A stretch of DNA of 64,000 nt from Streptomyces iakyrus (lineage in GTDB: Bacteria > Actinomycetota > Actinomycetes > Streptomycetales > Streptomycetaceae), in NCBI RefSeq assembly GCF_000717055.1, contig NZ_JNXI01000002.1:496001-560000 (forward strand). The letters are read 5' to 3'. Numbering within the stretch: the stretch's first letter is position 1; every line of letters begins with the position of its first letter. Both the position numbers and the translations under genes were made by a program. Below are positions 1-8,245 of the stretch, in pieces. The notes below the pieces were generated by a model. The model saw only the letters and a list, made by a program, of their open reading frames with translations, searched no databases and was not told where the DNA came from.

Positions 1-75
1 CCGCAGCACCGCGTACTCGCCCGGGGTCAGCTCCGCGCGCCACTGCTCGTCCGGCTTCTCGACGTCGTACGCCAT
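1..75 (-). CDS. msrB: Peptide-methionine (R)-S-oxide reductase MsrB, N-terminal fragment (runs off window)
   Basis: Only the first 25 codons lie in the window, and the gene continues beyond base 1. The visible N-terminus (MAYDVEKPDEQWRAELTPGE) matches the usual start of actinobacterial MsrB, which reduces methionine-R-sulfoxide in oxidised proteins using thioredoxin. The catalytic cysteine and zinc-binding CxxC pairs lie outside the window and cannot be checked. The start is ATG at 75, preceded by GGAAG. It lies 14 nt downstream of the murC stop on the same strand, so co-transcription with murC is likely. Confidence 0.8.
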   Translation of the reverse strand, partial: MAYDVEKPDEQWRAELTPGEYAVLR

Positions 76-89
76 GAGCTTCCAGCCCC

Positions 90-1481
90 TCAGTTCGACA
101 GACGGTCCAGGATCTGCGGGCCGAGGTCGGTGACGTCGCCCGCTCCCATGGTGAGAACGAGATCACCCGGCTTCGCCATTCCCGCGACGACCGACGGGAC
201 GTCCGCCTTGTCGCGCACCGGCGTGACGTCGGCGCCCGCAGCTCGGGCCGCCTCGATGATCAGCTCGCTCGTCACGCCCGGGATCGGGTCCTCACGGGCC
301 GGGTAGATGTCGAGCACGACGGAGGCGTCCGCGAGGGCCAGGGACTGGCCCATCTCCTTGCCGAGCTCCTGCGTGCGCGAGAAGAGGTGCGGCTGGAAGA
401 CGACGAGGATCCGGGCGTCACCGGCCGCGGCGCGCATGGCCTCCAGGTCGGCGGTCATCTCGGTGGGGTGGTGCGCGTAGGAGTCGATGACCTGCACGCC
501 CGCGGCCTCGCCCTTCAGCTGGAGCCGCCGCTTCACGCCCGTGTACGCGGCGATCGCCGGGGCCAGCTCGGCCGCGGGGACGCCGAGGGCCACGCCCGCC
601 GCCAGCGCGGCGACCGCGTTGTGCGCGTAGTGCCGGCCGGGGACGGAGACTGCGAAGGTCAGCTCCTGTCCCTCCAGCACCACGGTGACCTCGCTCTTCA
701 GCCCCTGCGGAACGACCGACAGGATGCGCACGCCGGCGTCCTCGGACTCGCCGTACGTCACCACGCGCACGCCGCGCCCGGCGACCCGGCGCGTCAGCTC
801 CCGGGCTCCCTCGTGGTCGGCCGCGATCACCAGCGTGCCGCCCTCGGTGATCCGGTCCACGAACGTCTCGAACGAGGCGTAGATCTCGTCCATCGACGCG
901 TAGTTGGCGTGGTGGTCGAGCTCGACGTTCAGGATGATCGCGACGTCGGGGGCGTACTTGTGGAAGCTGCGGTCCGATTCGTCCGCCTCGGCGACGAAGA
1001 TCTCGCCCTCGCCGTGCAGCGCGTTGGAGCCGGGCGCGTCCAGGTCACCGCCGATCGCGTACGAGGGCTTCAGACCCAGCTCGCTCAGCGCCACGGCCAG
1101 CATCGACGTCGTGGTCGTCTTGCCGTGCGTACCGGCGACGGCGATCGGCCGCAGCCCGTCCATCAGCGCGGCGAGCGCGTCGGACCGGTGGACGACGGGG
1201 ATGCCGAGCTCGGCCGCGCGGGCCAGCTCGGAGTTGTCCTGCCGGATCGCCGACGACACGACCACACAGCTGGCGTCGTCGGCGAGGTGCTCCGCGGCGT
1301 GCCCGATGTGCACGGTCGCGCCCAGCGCGCGCAGCGCCTCGGCCGTGGCCGATTCCTTGGCGTCACTGCCGGCCACGACGGCCCCTCGCTGCGCGAGGAT
1401 CTTCGCGATCCCCGACATCCCGGCCCCACCGATCCCGATGAAGTGCGGTCGGTCCATGGCGGGAGGAAGGCCGGCTGCCAT
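90..1481 (-). CDS. murC: UDP-N-acetylmuramate--L-alanine ligase MurC
   Basis: This cytoplasmic ATP-dependent Mur ligase adds L-alanine to UDP-MurNAc, the first amino-acid step of peptidoglycan stem-peptide synthesis. The 463-aa length is normal for MurC. Near the N-terminus is the UDP-sugar-binding loop GIGGAGMSGIA. The ATP P-loop GTHGKTTTT follows at about residue 115, and the family motifs EADESD and YAHHPTE come later. I chose ATG at 1481 because GGAG sits 6 nt upstream. An in-frame TTG at 1493 would overlap that ribosome site. A repeat-bearing spacer separates it from the hypothetical gene upstream, and msrB follows on the same strand. Confidence 0.97.
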   Translation of the reverse strand: MAAGLPPAMDRPHFIGIGGAGMSGIAKILAQRGAVVAGSDAKESATAEALRALGATVHIGHAAEHLADDASCVVVSSAIRQDNSELARAAELGIPVVHRSDALAALMDGLRPIAVAGTHGKTTTTSMLAVALSELGLKPSYAIGGDLDAPGSNALHGEGEIFVAEADESDRSFHKYAPDVAIILNVELDHHANYASMDEIYASFETFVDRITEGGTLVIAADHEGARELTRRVAGRGVRVVTYGESEDAGVRILSVVPQGLKSEVTVVLEGQELTFAVSVPGRHYAHNAVAALAAGVALGVPAAELAPAIAAYTGVKRRLQLKGEAAGVQVIDSYAHHPTEMTADLEAMRAAAGDARILVVFQPHLFSRTQELGKEMGQSLALADASVVLDIYPAREDPIPGVTSELIIEAARAAGADVTPVRDKADVPSVVAGMAKPGDLVLTMGAGDVTDLGPQILDRLSN

Positions 1482-1559
1482 GCAGATCTCCAAGAGCGAG
1501 CGACGACGGTGAGCGCCCCTACCCTATTTCAGGAACGGGGAGTGCTGTGGCCGGCCCCG

Positions 1560-1635
1560 GGGCGCGGGGCTGCATCGATATGCGGCTCCGCCGCGTGGGC
1601 GCGAGCGACCACGACCGGCCCGCACCCGGCGAACC
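1560..1635 (+). repeat. Intergenic repeat family A, copy 1
   Basis: This is one of three related copies in the window, with the others at 28539-28612 and, inverted, at 40666-40745. The shared core reads GGGGC, a short variable base run, ATCGAT, then GCGGCTCCGCCGCG and a GGGCGCG block, followed by CCACGAC and CCCGCACCC. The GCGGC-TCC-GCCGC part can form a small hairpin. The copy lies between the 3' end of the hypothetical gene at 1650 and the start of murC. A TTTCAG block at 1528-1533 resembles one bordering copy 3, so the full unit may be longer here and carry an internal insertion. Confidence 0.8.
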
Positions 1636-1649
1636 ACGGCAACCCGCCC

Positions 1650-2123
1650 CTACGCCTTGCTGTGCGAGAACAGCTTCAGCACCGGCACCCCCACCTTGTG
1701 CCGGGCCCGGGAGGCCCAGTCCCGGTGGAAGAACTCCTCCACGTAGTGGGGATCGGTCAGCACGATGACCTCGTCGGCCCCGGCCTCCTCCACCAGCGAC
1801 TTCAGCGCGTCCAGCGGATGGTCCTCGATCAGCCGCCCCTCGGCGGCACTGCCCGAGGAACGCAGCGCGGCGAGTGACACCTCCAGCGCCCGCTGCCCCA
1901 CGCTCAGCGCCTCCTCTCCCTCCGGCGTCTCGCCCTCGCGGACGGCCTCGTCGAGCTCGCCGAGCGCCACGTCGTCGATGGCCCGCAGCAGGCGGTCCGC
2001 CTGCTCGCCGCGCGGCTGGAGCAGCACCTGGAAGGAGACCTGCTCCTCGCCGTGCAAGGTGGTGACGAACTCCACGTCGGCGGACGTCAGCGCCTTCTCG
2101 ATCATCAATACGCTTGTGAACAC
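1650..2123 (-). CDS. Conserved hypothetical protein (157 aa)
   Basis: I do not recognise a characterised domain. The product is acidic and soluble, with no signal peptide or membrane segment. It begins with a beta-rich stretch (ADVEFVTTLHGEEQVSFQVL), is helical in the middle, and ends with an alternating hydrophobic segment around ADEVIVLTDPHYVEEFF that looks like a Rossmann-type strand-turn-helix. The GTG at 2123 is preferred because AAGGGG lies 6 nt upstream. An internal ATG at 2105 is possible. It lies upstream of murC on the same strand, but the family A repeat in between argues for separate transcription. Confidence 0.8.
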   Translation of the reverse strand: MFTSVLMIEKALTSADVEFVTTLHGEEQVSFQVLLQPRGEQADRLLRAIDDVALGELDEAVREGETPEGEEALSVGQRALEVSLAALRSSGSAAEGRLIEDHPLDALKSLVEEAGADEVIVLTDPHYVEEFFHRDWASRARHKVGVPVLKLFSHSKA

Positions 2124-2367
2124 CAGGCGCCCCTTCTGCTCCGGGGCCGGTGGCCCCACTCCTCCGCGGGCCGCACCGGGCCCTGCGGAAACCATCCTGC
2201 CCCGCGTTCGCACGGGTACTGCCGGATCCAGTGTGCCCTCCCGAATCCAAACGGAACGGCATATTCCATCGATGAACGGACCAACGGCGGCGTTTGCCAC
2301 CGCTTCCGGACGTACCGGCCGGCCGGCCTTCCCGGCCGCCGGCACCTTCTACCCCCGCCCCGGCGTT

Positions 2368-3183
2368 TCAGTACGCCGGCCGGGTCCGCCCGTACCGCGT
2401 GAACAGGAAGCCGTCCTCCTCCAGCATCGACACCAGCCCGAAACGGTGCGGGACCGTGACCGCGGGCCCCCCGGCGATGCGCTGCGCCTCGCCCGCCGTG
2501 AGCATCGGGGCGACGGTCAGGCACAGCTCGTCGAGCACGCCGGCCGCGACGATCTGCCCGAGCAGCCGCGGGCCGCCCTCGGTGAGCAGCCGGGTGTGGC
2601 CGAGGTCGGCGAGGGCCCGGACGGCACGGGCGGGGTCCACGCCGATGCCGTCTCCGGCGGTCACCACCCGGGCGCCCGCCCGCTCGGCGGTGGCGACCCG
2701 GTCCGGGTCGGCCGAGGCGCCCGTGAGGATCAGGGTGGGCACCAGGGGCGAGGTGAACAGCGGCAGCGAGAAGTCCAGGTCGAGGCCGGCGGTGACCACG
2801 GCGATCGCGGGTGCGGGCGGCTGCCCGGCCGCCTCCCGCCTCGCCGCGAAGTCCTCGCGCGCGCGGGCCGGCCGGTACCCCTCCTTGCGTACCGTCTCCG
2901 CGCCGACGACCACGACGTCCGCGAGCGCCCGCAGCGTGCCGAAGATGCGCATGTCGGTGGCGCTGGAGATGGGCTGCGAACGGCCGTCGTGCTGGGCGGC
3001 CCCGTCCAGCGTGGACACCATGTTGGCGCGCAGCCACGGCGCCGGGCCCCCGGGCCCCGGCTCGGGATAGGCGTACGCGGCGGCCAGATCGTCCAGGCTC
3101 CACTCCCGCCCGGCGCCCCCACCGGACGCACCACCCGGCGCCGGAGCTGCTGTTTCATCGGTCACAGGGAACAGACGTCGCAT
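2368..3183 (-). CDS. RibD C-terminal-domain (pyrimidine reductase) family protein
   Basis: The 271-aa product has the dihydrofolate-reductase-like fold of the RibD C-terminal domain, which in riboflavin synthesis reduces the ribosyl group of an aminouracil phosphate with NADPH. Visible family motifs are RANMVSTLDG near residue 50, a VVVGAETVRKEGYRP segment, and the LLTEGGPRLLGQ loop near residue 210. The deaminase half of bifunctional RibD is absent. It is therefore a stand-alone reductase of uncertain substrate, since actinobacteria carry several. The start at 3183 is conventional, although no strong ribosome site precedes it. It is divergent from zapE, with starts 37 nt apart. Confidence 0.88.
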   Translation of the reverse strand: MRRLFPVTDETAAPAPGGASGGGAGREWSLDDLAAAYAYPEPGPGGPAPWLRANMVSTLDGAAQHDGRSQPISSATDMRIFGTLRALADVVVVGAETVRKEGYRPARAREDFAARREAAGQPPAPAIAVVTAGLDLDFSLPLFTSPLVPTLILTGASADPDRVATAERAGARVVTAGDGIGVDPARAVRALADLGHTRLLTEGGPRLLGQIVAAGVLDELCLTVAPMLTAGEAQRIAGGPAVTVPHRFGLVSMLEEDGFLFTRYGRTRPAY

Positions 3184-3220
3184 GCCGTGCAGTGTTCCAC
3201 GCGCCGTAGCATGGTGAACC

Positions 3221-4318
3221 GTGTCTTCTCCCCTGGCCCCCTCCGGAAGCGGCCCCATAACCGACCCGGCCCCGCTGTCCCTGTGCGCCCGTGAGCCGCA
3301 TGTCCCCGCGGACCGGCTGGTCGCCGAGATGGTGCCGCCGCCGCGGTTCGACTCGGTCCGCTTCAGCACGTACATCCCCGACCCGAACCAGCCCAGCCAG
3401 ACCGAGGCGGTCCGGGTCCTGGAGGGTTTCGCTGCGGGCCTCGGCGCGGCCGAAGGCTCCGGCAAGCGGCGGCTCTTCGGTTTCGGCAGGGCACCGAAGA
3501 AGGCCCCCGCCGGCCCGCGCGGCGTCTACCTCGACGGCGGCTACGGCGTGGGCAAGACCCACCTGCTGGCGTCCCTGTGGCACGCCACCCCGGCCGAGCC
3601 CGGGCTGAAGGCGTTCGGCACGTTCGTGGAGCTGACCAACCTGGTCGGCGCCCTCGGGTTCCAGCAGACCGTCCGGACGCTGTCCGGTCACCGCCTGCTG
3701 TGCATCGACGAGTTCGAGCTCGACGACCCGGGCGACACCGTGCTGGTGTCCACCCTGCTCGGCAAGCTGGTCGACGCGGGCGTGGCCCTCGCCGCCACCT
3801 CCAACACGCTGCCCGGCAAGCTCGGCGAGGGCCGGTTCGCCGCGGCCGACTTCCTGCGCGAGATCCAGGGCCTGTCGGCCCACTTCCGGGCCCTGCGCAT
3901 CGACGGCGAGGACTACCGCCACCGCGGTCTGCCCGAGGCGCCGCCGCCCCACTCCGACGACGAGGTGACCCGCGTGGCGCACGCGACCGAGGGCGCCTCC
4001 CTCGACGCGTTCTCGCCCCTCCTGGAGCACCTGGCGCGCGTCCACCCCAGCCGGTACGGCGCTCTGACCGACGGGATCAGGGCCGTGTGCCTCACCGGTG
4101 TGCGGCCGGTTCCCGACCAGTCGACGGCCCTCAGGCTGGTCGTCCTGGCGGACCGGCTGTACGACCGCGAGGTGCCCGTGCTGGCCTCCGGCCTGCCCTT
4201 CGACCAGCTGTTCAGCGACGAGATGCTGAACGGCGGCTACCGCAAGAAGTACTTCCGGGCCATCTCCCGGCTCACGGCTCTCGCCCGCGACGCGGCCAAG
4301 CTGGCGAACCACCGGTAA
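3221..4318 (+). CDS. zapE: AFG1/ZapE-family ATPase
   Basis: This is a 365-aa AFG1-like P-loop ATPase. In E. coli the family member ZapE acts with FtsZ in cell division. Mitochondrial members help turn over respiratory proteins. The Walker A motif is GGYGVGKTHLL near residue 108, and Walker B is LLCIDEFEL near residue 160. The C-terminal FSDEMLNGGYRKKYFRA region is conserved in the family. It starts at GTG 3221 with no Shine-Dalgarno. A TAGCAT hexamer at 3207-3212 sits 8 nt upstream, so a leaderless transcript is plausible. The product name is secure but its role in Streptomyces is inferred from homologues. Confidence 0.92.
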   Translation: MSSPLAPSGSGPITDPAPLSLCAREPHVPADRLVAEMVPPPRFDSVRFSTYIPDPNQPSQTEAVRVLEGFAAGLGAAEGSGKRRLFGFGRAPKKAPAGPRGVYLDGGYGVGKTHLLASLWHATPAEPGLKAFGTFVELTNLVGALGFQQTVRTLSGHRLLCIDEFELDDPGDTVLVSTLLGKLVDAGVALAATSNTLPGKLGEGRFAAADFLREIQGLSAHFRALRIDGEDYRHRGLPEAPPPHSDDEVTRVAHATEGASLDAFSPLLEHLARVHPSRYGALTDGIRAVCLTGVRPVPDQSTALRLVVLADRLYDREVPVLASGLPFDQLFSDEMLNGGYRKKYFRAISRLTALARDAAKLANHR

Positions 4319-4414
4319 CGACAACCCCAATACCGTGCCAACCGCCCGGTAGGGAGGGCCTGTTCAAGCCAGCCCACCTACGGTTTTCAGGCTCTCTTCA
4401 GCTTGAAACGTTAA

Positions 4415-4446
4415 GTTAACCCTGCAAACGACCTTGCAGGGTTAAC
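4415..4446. promoter_or_regulatory. Perfect 13-bp inverted repeat upstream of the carbonic anhydrase unit
   Basis: GTTAACCCTGCAA and its exact complement TTGCAGGGTTAAC are separated by a 6-nt spacer. The sequence is AT-richer than its surroundings. It lies 97 nt after the zapE stop and just upstream of a promoter, so it may be a zapE terminator, an operator, or both. No run of T follows. Confidence 0.6.
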
Positions 4447-4464
4447 GTGTTTCTTGACCAGCCG

Positions 4465-4492
4465 TTGACCAACCGTTGGTCCGCGCTAGACG
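4465..4492 (+). promoter_or_regulatory. Vegetative-type promoter for the secreted protein / carbonic anhydrase unit
   Basis: A -35 box TTGACC (4465-4470), 16-nt spacer and -10 box TAGACG (4487-4492) match the HrdB-type consensus well. A second TTGACC lies at 4454-4459. The -35 box overlaps a small palindrome GACCAA-CCG-TTGGTC (4468-4482), a possible operator. The expected transcription start is near 4499, just before the ribosome site GGGAGG of the gene at 4517. Confidence 0.65.
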
Positions 4493-4516
4493 TGTGAAGC
4501 ACCTGAAGGGAGGCGC

Positions 4517-4945
4517 ATGTACCGAGGTACGACGGCACGGACCGTGGTTTCGCTCCTCGCCGCCGTCCTGCTCGCCCTTCAGTTCTTCGCACCGACCGCG
4601 TCCTTCGCATCCGCGCACACGCAGAGCCAAGCCGAGGCCAACGCTCAGGCCGGAACCAAGCCTTCCGGCAAGTCCTCGCGTCCCGGGCACAAGTCTCCCG
4701 GGAAGGCCCTGCGCGACGAGATGGCCGGCTGTCGTGCCGGACACCACGGGGACCCGACCGGTCCCCTGCGGACCCGCGACCGGTCCCACACCGCCGACTC
4801 GGCGCCCTCGGCGCCCGAGCGGCCCGTGCGGCGGCACATCCAGCCGACGGCACAGGAACCGGCCGGACCGGGCGCCGCGCATCACCGCGCGTCGAGATCC
4901 TCGGCGTCGCACACCCCGGCAGCACTGCAGGTCTTCCGCTGCTGA
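4517..4945 (+). CDS. Small secreted protein, function unknown (142 aa)
   Basis: The N-terminus is a clear Sec signal peptide: MYRGTTAR, a hydrophobic core of about 18 residues (VVSLLAAVLLALQFFAPTAS), then an ASA-type cleavage site near residue 33. The mature part is about 110 residues, hydrophilic, rich in P, S, R, H and A, and probably disordered. Two cysteines are present, one near the middle and one at the C-terminus. I recognise no domain. A strong GGGAGG ribosome site precedes ATG 4517. It is the first gene after the promoter at 4465 and lies 78 nt before the carbonic anhydrase gene, which suggests a shared transcript. Confidence 0.8.
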   Translation: MYRGTTARTVVSLLAAVLLALQFFAPTASFASAHTQSQAEANAQAGTKPSGKSSRPGHKSPGKALRDEMAGCRAGHHGDPTGPLRTRDRSHTADSAPSAPERPVRRHIQPTAQEPAGPGAAHHRASRSSASHTPAALQVFRC

Positions 4946-5023
4946 GCGGCAACGCAGTTCCCCCCACCCCGTCATGCCCGTCCGACGCGCCCCCACTGCG
5001 CGCCAGGAGGAGTCACCACACTC

Positions 5024-5605
5024 ATGCAACCCCTCATCGACAACGCCCGCACCTTCGGACAGCGCCCTGAGGAGTTCGCCCACCTCGCCGAGGGCCAGTC
5101 CCCCGACGTCCTGTTCATCACCTGCTCCGACTCCAGGGTCGTACCGGCCCTGATCACGGGCGCCCGTCCCGGCGAGCTCTTCGAGCTGCGCACCGCGGGC
5201 AACGTCGTCCCCCCGCACTCCTTCGAGCACCCCACCTCGGAGGCGGCCACGATCGAGTACGCCGTGGAGGTCCTCGGCGTCAAGGAGATCGTGGTCTGCG
5301 GCCACTCGCACTGCGGCGCCGTGGGCGCGGTGGTTCGCGGCGACGACCTCGCCGCCGTACCGGCGGTGCGCGACTGGCTCGCCCGCGCGGCCGACGAGCC
5401 CGCGTGCTCGGACCCGGCCGACCCGACCGTCACCGAGGCCGTGCAGAACCACGCCCTCACCCAGGTGCTCCGGCTGCGGTCCTACCCCTGCGTCGAGCGC
5501 CGGCTGGCGGAGGGCCGGCTCGGCCTGCGCGCCTGGTTCTACGAGGTCCACACCGGGACCGTGCGCGAACACCGCGCGGACACCGACACCTTCGAGAAGC
5601 TGTGA
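5024..5605 (+). CDS. Beta-class carbonic anhydrase
   Basis: This enzyme interconverts CO2 and bicarbonate at a zinc site. The 193-aa product has the typical beta-class ligands: Cys34 in TCSDSR with the Asp36-Arg38 dyad, then His94 and Cys97 in GHSHCGA. The RTAGNVV motif at 56-62 is also present. AGGAGG lies at 5005-5010, a rather long 13 nt from ATG 5024, but no closer in-frame start exists. The SulP transporter starts 8 nt after the stop, so the pair is almost certainly one operon. CO2 hydration coupled to bicarbonate transport is the likely joint role. Confidence 0.96.
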   Translation: MQPLIDNARTFGQRPEEFAHLAEGQSPDVLFITCSDSRVVPALITGARPGELFELRTAGNVVPPHSFEHPTSEAATIEYAVEVLGVKEIVVCGHSHCGAVGAVVRGDDLAAVPAVRDWLARAADEPACSDPADPTVTEAVQNHALTQVLRLRSYPCVERRLAEGRLGLRAWFYEVHTGTVREHRADTDTFEKL

Positions 5606-5613
5606 GGGGCACC

Positions 5614-7098
5614 ATGACCAAGTTCCCTTACCTGAAGCAGGACTTCCTCGCCTCGATCGTCGTCTTCCTGGTCGCGGTCCCGCTGTGCGTCGGCGTGGCG
5701 GTCGCCTCCGGCGTCCCCGCGGAGCTGGGTCTCATCACCGGCATCGTCGGCGGGCTCGTCACCGGGCTGATGCGCGGCAGCAGCCTCCAGGTGTCCGGCC
5801 CCGCCGCCGGACTCACCGTGCTGGTCTTCGAGGCCGTCAGCCAGTTCGGCGTGGCCACGCTCGGCGTGATCGTGCTGCTCGCCGGCCTGCTCCAGCTCGC
5901 CATGGGCTTCCTGGGGATCGGCCGCTGGTTCCGGGCGATATCCGTCTCCGTCGTCGAGGGCATGCTCTGCGGCATCGGACTGGTGATCATCGCCGGGCAG
6001 ATCTACGCGGCGGCGGGCCTGAAGGCACCGGAGTCCGGGCTCGGCAAGATCGCCGGCCTGCCCGGGATGTTCGCCGACACGCTCGGCAGCACCAAGGCCC
6101 TGACGTCCCTCGCGATCGGCGCGGGCACCATCGCCGTCATCGTGCTCTGGAAGAAGATGCCGAAGGCGGTCCAGACCGTGCCCGGCGCCCTCGCAGCGGT
6201 CGTCCTGGCCACGGTCGCCACGCTCGCCTTCAGCCTGCCGGTCGCCACCGTCCAGGTGGAGGGTCTGCTCGGCGTCATCCAGCCGCCCGGGGCCGAGGCC
6301 TTCGGCGAACTGGCGAACCCGGCCATCTGGGGCACCATCATCGCCTTCGCACTGATCGCCTCCGCGGAGAGCCTGTTCAGCGCGGCCGCCGTGGACCGGC
6401 TGCACGACGGTCCGCGCACCGAGTACAACAAGGAGATGATCGCCCAGGGCGCGGGCAACACCCTGTGCGGCCTGCTCGGCGCGCTGCCGATGACCGCCGT
6501 CATCGTGCGCAGCTCCGCCAACGTCAACGCGGGCGCCAAGACCAAGGCCTCCCGGGTGCTGCACGGCGTGTGGCTGCTGCTGTTCGCCGCCGCGATGCCG
6601 TGGGCCCTGGCCCTGATCCCGATCCCCGCCCTCGCCGGCATCCTCGTGCACGCCGGCTGGAAGCTGATCCCGTTCGGCCAGATCACGGCGCTGTGGCGGA
6701 CCCACAAGGGTGAGGCGCTCATCCTGGTCGTCACGGCCGTGTCGATCGTCGCGGTGAACATGTTCGAGGGCGTGCTCATCGGTCTGGCCCTGTCGGTCGT
6801 CAAGACCGCCTGGGAGGCCTCGCACGTCAAGATGGAGATCATCGACAAGGGCGCCGGCCCGATCCAGGCGTACCTGTCCGGCAACGCGACCTTCCTGCGC
6901 CTGCCGAAGATCCTCGACAGCCTGGAGAGCCTGCCGCAGGACCGCCCGGTCGAGCTGGACCTCTCCGGCCTGCACCACCTCGACCACGCCTGCCGTACGG
7001 CCCTGGAGAACTGGGCCGCACGCCACAGCGCGACGGGCACGGAGCCTGTGAAGGTCACGGAGCCCGAGGAGGCCCCGGCGGAGAAGGTCACCGCCTAG
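5614..7098 (+). CDS. SulP-family anion transporter, probable bicarbonate transporter
   Basis: The 494-aa membrane protein has the SulP fold. An N-terminal KFPYLKQDFLASIVVFLVAVPLC segment and the GPAAGLTVLVFEAV region resemble substrate-binding helices of BicA/SulP proteins. About 10-14 membrane segments extend to near residue 405. A C-terminal STAS-like domain (VELDLSGLHHLDHACRTALE, about 445-470) and an acidic tail follow. GAGGGG precedes ATG 5614. Because it is tightly linked to carbonic anhydrase, bicarbonate is a more likely substrate than sulfate, but this is inference. Fused or adjacent SulP-carbonic anhydrase pairs are common in bacteria. Confidence 0.93.
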   Translation: MTKFPYLKQDFLASIVVFLVAVPLCVGVAVASGVPAELGLITGIVGGLVTGLMRGSSLQVSGPAAGLTVLVFEAVSQFGVATLGVIVLLAGLLQLAMGFLGIGRWFRAISVSVVEGMLCGIGLVIIAGQIYAAAGLKAPESGLGKIAGLPGMFADTLGSTKALTSLAIGAGTIAVIVLWKKMPKAVQTVPGALAAVVLATVATLAFSLPVATVQVEGLLGVIQPPGAEAFGELANPAIWGTIIAFALIASAESLFSAAAVDRLHDGPRTEYNKEMIAQGAGNTLCGLLGALPMTAVIVRSSANVNAGAKTKASRVLHGVWLLLFAAAMPWALALIPIPALAGILVHAGWKLIPFGQITALWRTHKGEALILVVTAVSIVAVNMFEGVLIGLALSVVKTAWEASHVKMEIIDKGAGPIQAYLSGNATFLRLPKILDSLESLPQDRPVELDLSGLHHLDHACRTALENWAARHSATGTEPVKVTEPEEAPAEKVTA

Positions 7099-7125
7099 CC
7101 GCCCGACCGGAATCGCCCAGGCCCT

Positions 7126-7158
7126 GGTCCGGGGCGCGCATCCCGCGCGCCCCGGACC
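7126..7158 (+). terminator. Terminator-like hairpin after the carbonic anhydrase/SulP unit
   Basis: A perfect 14-bp GC-rich stem (GGTCCGGGGCGCGC with its complement) closes a 5-nt ATCCC loop 28 nt after the SulP stop. No T tract follows, as is usual in Streptomyces. Confidence 0.7.
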
Positions 7159-7270
7159 ACGTGCGTCCGCCCCCGTTCCGGCCCGGGTCCCGGGGCATGG
7201 CCCCGCGTGCCATTCCGGGCATATCGTTACATGAGCAGACGGATTCGGACCTCTGAACCGGGAGGTCGGC

Positions 7271-8155
7271 ATGGTCGAAGAGCTGGTCGGCGTGGTGGCC
7301 GCCGTCGGGGCCGGCGCGCTGGTGTACGTGGTCTCCGCGGCGCGGGTCGTCAAGCAGTACGAGCGCGGGGTCGTCTTCCGGCTCGGGCGCCTGCACGGGG
7401 ACGTGCGGCGGCCCGGGTTCAACCTCGTGGTCCCCGCGGTGGACCGGATGCGGAAGGTCAACCTGCAGATCGTGACCATGCCGATCCCGGCCCAGGAGGG
7501 CATCACCCGCGACAACGTGACGGTGCGGGTCGACGCGGTGGTGTACTTCAAGGTCGTGGACCCCGCGGCCGCGATCGTCAACGTCGAGGACTACCGCTTC
7601 GCCGTCTCGCAGATGGCCCAGACCTCGCTGCGCTCGATCATCGGCAAGAGCGAGCTGGACGACCTGCTGTCCAACCGGGAGAAGCTCAACCAGGGCCTGG
7701 AGCTGATGATCGACAGCCCGGCCGTGGAGTGGGGCGTGACCATCGACCGCGTGGAGATCAAGGACGTCTCCCTGCCGGACACCATGAAGCGCTCCATGGC
7801 CCGCCAGGCCGAGGCCGACCGGGAGCGGCGGGCCCGGCTGATCAACGCCGACGCCGAGTACCAGGCCTCCAAGAAGCTGGCCCAGGCCGCCCACCAGATG
7901 GCCGACACGCCCTCGGCCCTCCAGCTCCGGCTGCTGCAGACCGTCATGGCGGTGGCGGCGGAGAAGAACTCCACGCTGGTCCTGCCCATTCCGGTGGAAC
8001 TCCTGCGGTTCCTGGAGCGGGGCCAGCAGCCCGCGGCGCAGGCCCCGGGACACGCCGAGGCGGCGGAACAGGCGGAGATCGCGGAGGGCGCCGTCGACCG
8101 CATGGAACAGGCCGAAGAGGCCATGGAGCAGCTGCGGCGCGCCGTAGAGCAGTGA
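7271..8155 (+). CDS. Slipin / SPFH-domain membrane protein
   Basis: The 294-aa product is a stomatin-like scaffold protein of membrane microdomains. An N-terminal hydrophobic hairpin (about residues 4-24) anchors it, and the SPFH domain follows (about 25-185) with the family stretches QYERGVVFRLGR and LRSIIGKSELDDLLS. The C-terminal third is an Ala/Glu-rich coiled coil. A GGGAGG ribosome site stands 5 nt before ATG 7271. No NfeD-type protease partner gene is adjacent, although slipins are often paired with one. Function beyond membrane organisation is unknown. Confidence 0.93.
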   Translation: MVEELVGVVAAVGAGALVYVVSAARVVKQYERGVVFRLGRLHGDVRRPGFNLVVPAVDRMRKVNLQIVTMPIPAQEGITRDNVTVRVDAVVYFKVVDPAAAIVNVEDYRFAVSQMAQTSLRSIIGKSELDDLLSNREKLNQGLELMIDSPAVEWGVTIDRVEIKDVSLPDTMKRSMARQAEADRERRARLINADAEYQASKKLAQAAHQMADTPSALQLRLLQTVMAVAAEKNSTLVLPIPVELLRFLERGQQPAAQAPGHAEAAEQAEIAEGAVDRMEQAEEAMEQLRRAVEQ

Positions 8156-8245
8156 CCCGTGCTACGCGCGTGGTTCCCGCCGCCCGCACCAGGTGATAGA
8201 CACAGCGGGATCACAGTTCCTGTCCGCCAGCAGGAAGGTTTCCCC

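Noticed and set aside
5539..7581. A 680-codon minus-strand frame opposite the SulP gene
   Set aside because: It is an antisense shadow. The Asp/Arg/His-rich sequence is typical of complementary frames in Streptomyces genes.
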